From positions 1 through 33,447 of the forward strand of contig CALMDO010000279.1 of NCBI GenBank assembly GCA_937862805.1: DNA of 33,447 bases. Reading direction: 5' to 3'. Positions 26,489-33,447 of this stretch are shown piece by piece. The translations under genes were made by a program, and so were the position numbers. The first letter of the stretch is position 1. Every line of letters starts with the position of its first letter. The notes under the pieces were generated by a model, which was not told where the DNA came from, did not search any database, and saw only the letters and a program-made list of their open reading frames with translations. Source of the DNA: an uncultured Bacteroidota bacterium. Lineage in GTDB: Bacteria; Bacteroidota; Bacteroidia; Bacteroidales; FEN-979.

Positions 26489-27187
26489 TTAAAAATAAAA
26501 GATAATGATGTAGTAAACACCTACGGCAATAAACAGAACAGCGACCATTCTACGAAACCAAAGTTCGAATATTTTGATACGGTCATAGAGTTTCCCCACA
26601 TTGCCGACTGCATAGGCAAGTAACCATGCAAAAATGATCACCGGGAGCCCTGTAGCAATAGCGAAAATGATAGGCAGGTATAGTCCGCCGGCACTTGCAA
26701 TAGTAACGGGAATCAGCATGCCAAAATACAAAACACCGCTGTACGGGCAGAATGCCATGGCAAAAACCATTCCTAACAACAGGGTTCCCCAATAGCTTTT
26801 TTTGCTATGCTCCCCCATCTTTTCAGTCAGTCCGGAAAATCCCGGGAATTTGATCTTGATGAAATCCAGCATGAAAACCCCGATGAGAATAAGCAACGGC
26901 CCCAGGAGCTTTTCTCCCCATCCCTGGAACAGCAGGGAAACCTTCAATTTACTGGCTCCCAGGAAAAGGATTACCCCGAGTCCTGTATAAGAAATTGCTC
27001 TCCCCAGGGTATATACCAATCCTTTAATAAACACTCTTCTTCTATTCTCAATATCCCTGCTGATAAACCCGATGGCGGAAATATTGGTCGCAAGCGGACA
27101 GGGGCTGATCGCTGTCATCAATCCAAGAATGAAAGCAGTCAAAAAAGCATACTGAGAATTCTCAAGGATGGTTTGTAAATAATTCAT
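26489..27187 (-). CDS. arsG: ArsG-family (CcdA-like) membrane permease
   Basis: AFILGLMTAISPCPLATNISAIGFISRDIENRRRVFIKGLVYTLGRAISYTGLG; FCPYSGVLYFGMLIPVT. Confidence 0.75.
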   Translation of the reverse strand: MNYLQTILENSQYAFLTAFILGLMTAISPCPLATNISAIGFISRDIENRRRVFIKGLVYTLGRAISYTGLGVILFLGASKLKVSLLFQGWGEKLLGPLLILIGVFMLDFIKIKFPGFSGLTEKMGEHSKKSYWGTLLLGMVFAMAFCPYSGVLYFGMLIPVTIASAGGLYLPIIFAIATGLPVIIFAWLLAYAVGNVGKLYDRIKIFELWFRRMVAVLFIAVGVYYIIIFYF

Positions 27188-27189
27188 GG

Positions 27190-27588
27190 TTATTTCAACA
27201 TTTCGTTAATCGCTTTCCTGATCTCTGCTTTCAGCTTTTCAGGGCTGTTGTTGGCGTAAAGGAACCCTTTATCGGTAAGATCAACTCTTTTTTCACCGGA
27301 AACAATTAACAAAGTCTGGCCTTCCACTTTTAGCTTGGCTCCGATAGCTTCACCTTCCTTTTCATCCAGATTGATACTTTTAAAGGTAATTTCTCCTGCT
27401 TTCACCTTCTCGGCGTATTGTTGCTCGACAGCCTCTTTCGAAACCTTTTCTACATTGTTACATGTCATGCAACGACGGGTGAAATGAAAATAATAGACTT
27501 CGATCTTCTTTGTTGCCGGGCTTCCTGCAAAAATTCCCGATACCATCATGAAGGCCAGGAAGATTAACATTGTCTTTTTCATATGCAT
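27190..27588 (-). CDS. arsF: ArsF-family thioredoxin-fold protein
   Basis: Signal peptide; KIEVYYFHFTRRCMTCNNVEKVSKEAV; LLIVSGEKRVDLTDKGFLYANNSPEKLKAEI. Confidence 0.75.
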   Translation of the reverse strand: MHMKKTMLIFLAFMMVSGIFAGSPATKKIEVYYFHFTRRCMTCNNVEKVSKEAVEQQYAEKVKAGEITFKSINLDEKEGEAIGAKLKVEGQTLLIVSGEKRVDLTDKGFLYANNSPEKLKAEIRKAINEMLK

Positions 27589-27592
27589 TTTG

Positions 27593-27826
27593 TTATTTGG
27601 TCAATAATTGTTTGATCTCTTCAGAGGATGGTACACGCCCTTTGATAAGAACCTTTTCGTCAACGACAAGCGCCGGAGTCGACATCACCCCATATTTCAT
27701 GATCTCCATGATATCTTCCACTTTGGTGACGGTTGCACTGAGTCCGTTTTTTTCGACCACCTCCCGCGTTATCTTGTCCAGAGTTTTACATTTCGGACAG
27801 CCGGGGCCTAAAATTTTTATCTCCAT
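27593..27826 (-). CDS. Small thioredoxin-family (redox-active disulfide) protein
   Basis: MEIKILGPGCPKCKTLDKITREVVEKNG...YGVMSTPALVVDEKVLIKGRVPSSEEIKQLL. Confidence 0.9.
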   Translation of the reverse strand: MEIKILGPGCPKCKTLDKITREVVEKNGLSATVTKVEDIMEIMKYGVMSTPALVVDEKVLIKGRVPSSEEIKQLLTK

Positions 27827-27850
27827 ATAATCCGATTATTAAAATTGAAA

Positions 27851-28159
27851 TTATCGTTCGAATAAAAGATTCAGCAATCTTTTTGCTTCTTCCCAATGTT
27901 CTTTATTGATACAATATTTTATGTAGGGAGGATTGATCTCCCCCTGAATCAGTCCAACCTTTTTTAATTCCTTCAAGTGTTCTGAAAGGGTAGATCTTGC
28001 AATAGGTATTTCCTCGGCCATGTCGCCACTATAGCAACATTTGTCAATATTATCGGCAAGAAAGTCAAGAATGAAGACCCTTGCCGGATGAGCAATGGCT
28101 TTTGCATACCGGGCCATCTTCTCCTGGTTCTCCGTATAATATTTCTTTTCAGTAGTCAT
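27851..28159 (-). CDS. arsR: ArsR-family transcriptional regulator (arsR2)
   Basis: YAKAIAHPARVFILDFLADNIDKCCYSGDMAEEIPIARSTLSEHLKELKKVGLIQG. Confidence 0.9.
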   Translation of the reverse strand: MTTEKKYYTENQEKMARYAKAIAHPARVFILDFLADNIDKCCYSGDMAEEIPIARSTLSEHLKELKKVGLIQGEINPPYIKYCINKEHWEEAKRLLNLLFER

Positions 28160-28167
28160 ACCGTTTT

Positions 28168-28188
28168 GTATTTCGTAGAATAACGAAA
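28168..28188. promoter_or_regulatory. Candidate ArsR2 operator (autoregulatory)
   Basis: GTATTTCGTAGAATAACGAAA; perfect arms TTTCGT/ACGAAA. On the minus strand it abuts a Bacteroidetes -7-like box TACTTTTG (28189-28196). Confidence 0.75.
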
Positions 28189-28332
28189 CAAAAGTATATT
28201 AAATATTAAACCAACGAGATTATTTATGAAATTTATAACAGGTCTAAATAGTATTCAGAAATTAAAAGTGTGTTCTTGTTAACGACAGCCTGTGCATTTT
28301 CATCCGGAGATAAGGCTAACTTTGCTTATCGG

Positions 28333-28998
28333 ATGATGAATGACGATGAAAAGGAAATTGTAACTAAAACGCAGGAAATGAATGAATTTGATATAAAAGC
28401 CTCCGGGTGGGACGCCAATCCGGTTCATCTGCAACGATCTGTTGCTATTGCCCAAATGCTGACCGAAATGGTCCCTCTCACGAAAGATACGAGAGCACTC
28501 GAATTGGGTGCCGGAACCGGATTACTGAGCCTTCTGCTGAAAGATCGCCTGAAGTCGGTCACGATGATCGACAGCTCTCAGGAAATGATCCGCATCATTG
28601 ATAAAAAGATTGCAGAACAAGGGATTACAAATATGACAACGCTGGTGCTTGATCTGGAGAAGGAAGATATGAACGGCAATTATGACATTGTCTATTCTCA
28701 AATGGTTTTCCATCATGTGGGCGACATTGATAAAATCCTTTGCAAGTTTTACAATCTATTGGAACCAGGTGGTTATCTGGGGATTGCAGATCTTTTCAAA
28801 GAGGATGGTTCTTTTCATGATGAGCATTTTACGGGACATAACGGTTTTGAACCGGATGAATTATTGAAGATGCTAAAAAGAAACCATTTTGATGATATCC
28901 GCTATCAATCTTGCTTTGTAATCAAAAAGACTTCAGAAAATGGCAGTGTCAGGGAATATCCTGTTTTTCTGATGACTGCTCGAAAGGCTGATTCCTGA
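28333..28998 (+). CDS. Class I SAM-dependent methyltransferase
   Basis: ALELGAGTGLLSLLLKDRLKSVTMIDSSQEMI, DIVYSQMVFHHVGD, LEPGGYLGIADL. Start uncertain (ATG 28333 or 28378). Confidence 0.85.
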   Translation: MMNDDEKEIVTKTQEMNEFDIKASGWDANPVHLQRSVAIAQMLTEMVPLTKDTRALELGAGTGLLSLLLKDRLKSVTMIDSSQEMIRIIDKKIAEQGITNMTTLVLDLEKEDMNGNYDIVYSQMVFHHVGDIDKILCKFYNLLEPGGYLGIADLFKEDGSFHDEHFTGHNGFEPDELLKMLKRNHFDDIRYQSCFVIKKTSENGSVREYPVFLMTARKADS

Positions 28999-29068
28999 AC
29001 GATTCACGAAGATCATCCCTCCCCTGCAAACAGTTTTTTTTGTAAATTTGAAGTCCTATTCCTCTGTC

Positions 29069-29881
29069 ATGGGAAAATTCTTCAGGATTATTCTCCTTGT
29101 ATCAATGGCATTAGCCGTCTCTGCATGTAAGAAAGATACCGATACCAATAATGACCCGAAAACAGGTCGGGTGATCTTTTTGATCGATCATAAAGTTGAC
29201 GGGAATCTGCTCGAAGAGAACCAGCTGATCTATACAAATGCCGCAGGAAACCAATATATGGTGGGAGGTCTTAAATACTTTATTTCAGAAATCACATTTT
29301 ATAAGCAGGATGGAACAACATTGCTCATCCATCAATGGAAGGATTTGTTTTATGTGGACGAAGAGATTCCTTCTACAAAGAAGATCCTGTTTTATGATCC
29401 CCTCCCGGCAGGGAAATATGACTCCATCAGCTTTATCTTTGGCATCACAGTGGAGAAAAACAAATCATTCATGTTCATCAACCCTCCGGAAGTAAACATG
29501 TTCTGGCCTGAAGTCCTGGGTGGCGGGTATCATTACATGATGCTTGACGGTAAGTGGAAAGATACAACGGGAACTTTACAGCCTTTCAATTTCCATCTGG
29601 GCATTGGACAATTGTACCATGGCACGGGCTTTAACACGGATTCGATCTATGCTTTTGTCCAAAATTATTTCCGTGTCAGTCTGCCCGGATCATCCTTTTT
29701 ATTGAACAATAACGACACCCTGTCCTTCAATCTCAGCATGAACCTTGAGAGCTGGTTTGAGACCCCCTCTGTCTTTGATTTTAACCAGTGGGGTGGCGCT
29801 ATCATGCAAAACCAAACAGCCATGGAAATGACCCGGGAGAACGGAAAAGACGTTTTTTCCATTCTCCCGTTGAACCAATGA
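29069..29881 (+). CDS. MbnP-like lipoprotein
   Basis: Lipobox LAVSACKKD; YMVGGLKYFISEITFYKQDG, GKYDSISFIFGI, MFWPEVLGGGYHYMMLDGKW match MbnP-like proteins. Confidence 0.7.
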   Translation: MGKFFRIILLVSMALAVSACKKDTDTNNDPKTGRVIFLIDHKVDGNLLEENQLIYTNAAGNQYMVGGLKYFISEITFYKQDGTTLLIHQWKDLFYVDEEIPSTKKILFYDPLPAGKYDSISFIFGITVEKNKSFMFINPPEVNMFWPEVLGGGYHYMMLDGKWKDTTGTLQPFNFHLGIGQLYHGTGFNTDSIYAFVQNYFRVSLPGSSFLLNNNDTLSFNLSMNLESWFETPSVFDFNQWGGAIMQNQTAMEMTRENGKDVFSILPLNQ

Positions 29882-30011
29882 TCAGTATGTAGTAACAATC
29901 ATACCATCAACTGGTTTACAGTCTCCAAATATTTCAATAATAATTTCCTCGACAGCCTGCCGGTTGTAAGTTACTCTTTTCTTTATTTGGAATTAGTATA
30001 ATTTAAAATAG

Positions 30012-30019
30012 TATATTTG
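30012..30019 (+). promoter_or_regulatory. Bacteroidetes-type promoter -7 box (TATATTTG) with TTTG at 29986-29989
   Basis: TTTG-N22-TATATTTG upstream of ATG 30047. Confidence 0.6.
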
Positions 30020-30046
30020 CCGAAAATAACCTAAAATCCATGACTT

Positions 30047-30478
30047 ATGAAAACTCACAAAACCATATTAGCCTTAGCAGTTATAATCGGAGTAATCTCA
30101 GGATGTTCCAAAAAAGAGGACACCACCCCTGCTGGTACGCCTGTCACCGCTGAACATCTTACAACAGGAAACTGGAGGATCACCTATTTCTGGGATTCAG
30201 ACCATGAAGAAACCACCCATTTCACCGCTCATACCTTCACCTTCAGTACGAACGGTGTAATCAGCGCGACCAACGGGCAATCGACCCACACAGGCACCTG
30301 GTCAAGGGGAACCGACGACAGCACACCCAAACTTTATATCTCTTTCGCCAGCCCGGATAAGTTTGAAAGCCTCAGCAGTGATTGGAAAATTCTGGAACTG
30401 ACCGGCCAAAAAATTCGCCTTGTGGATATCAGTGGCGGGAATGGCGGAACGGATTACCTCACGTTCGAGAAGAATTGA
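30047..30478 (+). CDS. Lipocalin-like lipoprotein
   Basis: Lipobox VISGCSKKE; TGNWRITYFWDSDHEETTHFTAHTFTFSTNGVISATNG pattern. Confidence 0.65.
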   Translation: MKTHKTILALAVIIGVISGCSKKEDTTPAGTPVTAEHLTTGNWRITYFWDSDHEETTHFTAHTFTFSTNGVISATNGQSTHTGTWSRGTDDSTPKLYISFASPDKFESLSSDWKILELTGQKIRLVDISGGNGGTDYLTFEKN

Positions 30479-30523
30479 GGATTGGCTTTTCACTGAAATT
30501 TTCTTCTGCTGACTTCAATTTCT

Positions 30524-32275
30524 TTGGTAAATTGCCACCGCTTTGGCACCTATAGAAAATTGGCAGCGACGATATCCCGAAAGCATCAACTGAGTGACAA
30601 ATGGATTAAAGCATCTGTCCTTGGAACAACATGGGCTGCTTCTGAGATTGTGTTGGGCAGTTTTGTCCACAACCTTAAGATCCCATTCAGCGGCAATATT
30701 TTAACTGCCATCGGAATCATCATTCTGATCTCCTCGAACTACAAGTGGAAAGAGCACGGACTTTTCTGGAGGGCCGGTCTGATCTGTGCGCTGATGAAGT
30801 CATTGTCGCCAAGCGCCGTGATTTTCGGCCCTATGATTGCCATTTTCAGTGAGGCCCTCCTGCTCGAATTGTCAATCAGGGTGCTGGGAAGAACAGCCGG
30901 TGGATATCTGATGGGTGGCATCCTTGCCATGTCCTGGAACCTGTTTCACAAGATCCTGAACCTGATTATCTTTTATGGCATGAACATCGTGGACGTGTAC
31001 ACCGGCCTTGTCCAATTTTCGCAAAAGCAACTCGGCATCACCATGGAAAATATTCTATGGATACCGGTGCTGGTACTCCTGGCCCTTTACGGACTGATGG
31101 GCCTTGTTTCTGCTCTCTTCGGGATGAGCGTGGGCAGAAGGCTCGTGAACCAACCTGGTAAAGCGAAACCCTTTGTACCGTATTCAGCAGAAGCAAGGCG
31201 TCCGGAACCACGCCCTGCTTTTCCCCACAGTCTTGCCTGGTTGTCGCTTGATATCGTCTTCATTATTTCAGGATTGTTCCTCCTGGCATTGGCTCCCTGG
31301 TTTGTCTGGAGCCTCAGTGTTCCCTTTGTGGTGCTGATCTGGATTACGCGGTACAAACGAGCTTTGCGTCAATTGTCCAAGCCAAAATTCTGGATTGGTT
31401 TTGTTGTCCTCACCATGCTTACAGCCTTTGTATTCAACACGATGCAATCCTTGCCTTTTCACAACGGCTTGTTAATCGGTGTTCAGATGAACTTCAGGGC
31501 AGTTCTTATCATCCTTGGTTTCTCGGTTCTGGGAACTGAATTGTACAATCCCGTGATCCGGAATTTTTTCCTGAAGACCTCGTTCCGGCAGTTACCATTG
31601 GCATTGGAATTATCGTTCGACAGTCTGCCCGGAATGATCGCCAGAATTCCTGATTTCAAGGTATTTATGAAGAATCCGGTGAGGTTTCTTTATGATGTGT
31701 TATCGGGTATCGATGTACGTTTAGAAGAGATCCGGGCCGCCTTGACCGCAAAAATTATTATCATCACAGGGCACATCGGCCAGGGGAAAACCACACAGGT
31801 CCAAAAACTTGTACAATCCCTGATGATGGAAAACGTTCCCGTTGCCGGTATCTTTTCTCCACGGATCATGGCAAATGATACAACCATCGGTTACGACATC
31901 ATTGATGCGGCTACCTTTAAAAGGGCTCATCTGCTGATAAAGAGTGACGAACCCGGAAAGGAGAAGATTGGACAATACGCCATCCTGGCAGATGGTTACA
32001 GGACTGGTACTGATGCTTTGAAACGCTCAACGCGTGAAGAATTTAAAGTCATTGTGATTGACGAGATAGGCCAGCTCGAGCTCGATAATAAAGGATGGGC
32101 AGGAAACCTGGATCATATTTTCAATACCACCAAAAGCAATCTGATCCTTGCCATTCGCGAGAATTTCACAGAGCAGGTCATACAAAAGTGGCGCCTGAAA
32201 AACTATATCTTATTTCACTTGTCAGATAGTGATGATCAAATGATCCGGAACTACCTTATTCAAAGCCTGAAATAA
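30524..32275 (+). CDS. Multi-TM protein fused to a THEP1/NTPase_1-like P-loop NTPase
   Basis: About 380 aa hydrophobic N-part, then IIIITGHIGQGKTTQVQKLVQSL...VPVAGIFSPRI...FKVIVIDEIGQLEL. The true start may be downstream of 30524. Confidence 0.75.
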   Translation: MVNCHRFGTYRKLAATISRKHQLSDKWIKASVLGTTWAASEIVLGSFVHNLKIPFSGNILTAIGIIILISSNYKWKEHGLFWRAGLICALMKSLSPSAVIFGPMIAIFSEALLLELSIRVLGRTAGGYLMGGILAMSWNLFHKILNLIIFYGMNIVDVYTGLVQFSQKQLGITMENILWIPVLVLLALYGLMGLVSALFGMSVGRRLVNQPGKAKPFVPYSAEARRPEPRPAFPHSLAWLSLDIVFIISGLFLLALAPWFVWSLSVPFVVLIWITRYKRALRQLSKPKFWIGFVVLTMLTAFVFNTMQSLPFHNGLLIGVQMNFRAVLIILGFSVLGTELYNPVIRNFFLKTSFRQLPLALELSFDSLPGMIARIPDFKVFMKNPVRFLYDVLSGIDVRLEEIRAALTAKIIIITGHIGQGKTTQVQKLVQSLMMENVPVAGIFSPRIMANDTTIGYDIIDAATFKRAHLLIKSDEPGKEKIGQYAILADGYRTGTDALKRSTREEFKVIVIDEIGQLELDNKGWAGNLDHIFNTTKSNLILAIRENFTEQVIQKWRLKNYILFHLSDSDDQMIRNYLIQSLK

Positions 32276-32319
32276 TCCAATATTTTTAGGATCAATAGTA
32301 TTCAATATTAGCAGAACCC

Positions 32320-33084
32320 TCAGCCCCTGCTGTTTTTAACATCGATCAGTTTTGCCACGATGCTGATGGCGATCTCTGCCGGGGTAATCGCGTTGAATTT
32401 GATCCCGATGGGCATGTCCACCTTTTCGATCTCTTCAAGAGTCAGGATTTTTTGTTCCAGAAATCTCTTTTTCAATGCCTCTGTTTTGCGTTTGCTACCG
32501 ATCAATCCTGTGTAGGCGACCTCATTTTTACCCACTGCAGCCAGGATATCTTCATCCATTTCGTGGTTAGGGGTAACGATGACAATGTAACTCTCTTTGT
32601 CGAAAACGATTTCACCGGCTGCTTCCAGGTATGGTTTACAGATTTTTCTGTACGGGGCTTTTTCGTCAGGTTGCAACAGATCAGCCCGCCAGTCGATCAG
32701 GCAGGTTTCAAAATCCAATTCTGTCGCATACCGGGCCAGAATCTTTCCGATATGTCCTCCTCCAAAAATATAAAGCCGTGCAGGTTTTGAAAGTGGCTCA
32801 AAATAGATGCTCACCTCTCCCCCGCAAGTCATCCCAAGGTCGTTTCTGAGGTTGTATTCCTTCATTCGCGGGGTTCGTGACCGCATACACTCCAGTGCAT
32901 CCTCGATGGCGCATTTTTCGATACTCCCTCCGCCCACGGTGCCTTCGATGCTCCCGTCCCCAAAAACCACCATTTTTGCTCCCGCTTTTCCCGGGACAGA
33001 ACCGCTGTTAACAGTGACAATGCATAGGACGGACTGCCGCGGATCGTGCAGATATTCCTCTGTTTTCAATAGCAGGTTTTTCAT
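32320..33084 (-). CDS. XdhC/CoxI-family protein
   Basis: VTVNSGSVPGKAGAKMVVFGDGSIEGTVGGGSIE, RLYIFGGGHIGKILARYATELDFETCLIDWR, YTGLIGSKRKTEALKKRFLEQ, IGIKFNAITPAEIAISIVAKLI. Confidence 0.9.
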   Translation of the reverse strand: MKNLLLKTEEYLHDPRQSVLCIVTVNSGSVPGKAGAKMVVFGDGSIEGTVGGGSIEKCAIEDALECMRSRTPRMKEYNLRNDLGMTCGGEVSIYFEPLSKPARLYIFGGGHIGKILARYATELDFETCLIDWRADLLQPDEKAPYRKICKPYLEAAGEIVFDKESYIVIVTPNHEMDEDILAAVGKNEVAYTGLIGSKRKTEALKKRFLEQKILTLEEIEKVDMPIGIKFNAITPAEIAISIVAKLIDVKNSRG

Positions 33085-33356
33085 AAACAGGTCAACGTTG
33101 ATTTTCCCTGCAATATTGTGAGGATTGATCAGGTTTTTAGATTATTAATAATCTTGATGAATGAAAACAAAATTGAATCCTGAAAGAACCATTGCCGCTG
33201 TTCCACAAAGAATCTGAAAATCCCAAAAGCATAGAAAATGGATCTCAGGGTAAGAGATCAGAAAGAGCCGGTGAAGAGACGAACGATCCTACCAACGAGA
33301 TAAACTCCTGCAAAACTATGTTAAAACGCTGATCCTGTTTTGAAATCAGAAGGGAG

Positions 33357-33441
33357 CGGAGAGAGAGGGATTCGAACCCCCGGACCCTTGCAGGTCAACG
33401 GTTTTCAAGACCGCCGCAATCGACCACTCTGCCATCTCTCC
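33357..33441 (-). tRNA. tRNA-Ser (anticodon TGA)
   Basis: Minus strand GGAGAGATGGCAGAGTGGTCGATTGCGGCGGTCTTGAAAACCG...GGGGGTTCGAATCCCTCTCTCTCCG: acceptor GGAGAGA/TCTCTCC, anticodon loop CTTGAAA, T-loop TTCGAAT, long variable arm. Confidence 0.95.
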
Positions 33442-33447
33442 GGGGGC

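Noticed and set aside
28333-28998. Naming the methyltransferase ArsM
   Set aside because: No ArsM-type conserved Cys pattern seen; left as a generic class I methyltransferase.
1-33447. CRISPR arrays, integrases, transposases, merA/merB
   Set aside because: Looked for direct-repeat/spacer arrays and family motifs in the ORF track; none found.

Overview
The window looks like Bacteroidetes/Bacteroidales DNA: TAnnTTTG-type promoter boxes, a T9SS-type C-terminal sorting domain and Bacteroidetes-like gene families. All calls come from reading the sequence and ORF translations; no database search or alignment program was run. (A) About 0.1-4.3 kb: WYL regulator, AAA+ ATPase, DUF2779-type protein. 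(B) About 4.3-7.1 kb: a gene graveyard with a truncated PD-(D/E)XK-like ORF, a DUF2200 miniature, a broken rhuM, an HsdR N-terminal stub, a pRiA4b ORF-3-like gene with an out-of-frame SEC-C tail, and an 83-bp imperfect repeat. (C) About 7.1-14 kb: SWIM/SNF2 helicase, DUF4143 ATPase, hipB plus an apparently internally deleted hipA, and a PAS protein. (D) 14.1-16.2 kb: C10 peptidase with CUB domains and a T9SS sorting domain. (E) About 16.3-28.2 kb, the highlight: a nearly continuous minus-strand metal(loid) island. It carries the mercury-methylation pair hgcA-hgcB, acr3, a CcdA-like membrane protein, an ArsC with a Cys-rich membrane tail, two arsR genes, two stand-alone DGC-domain proteins, a DGC-GcvH (lipoyl-carrier-like) fusion, a ferredoxin, an HdrA-N-like protein, an envelope module (thioredoxin, lipoprotein, beta-barrel), a P5CR-like reductase, a rhodanese-like protein without the catalytic Cys, and arsG/arsF/thioredoxin genes. 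An 18/21-identical operator-like palindrome precedes both arsR2 and the P5CR-like gene, suggesting one regulon. (F) About 28.3-33.4 kb: methyltransferase, MbnP-like lipoprotein, a second lipoprotein, a membrane-fused NTPase, XdhC and tRNA-Ser. The best candidate for an undescribed system is the lipoyl-carrier/DGC/HdrA-N/ferredoxin module joined to arsenic resistance and hgcAB.
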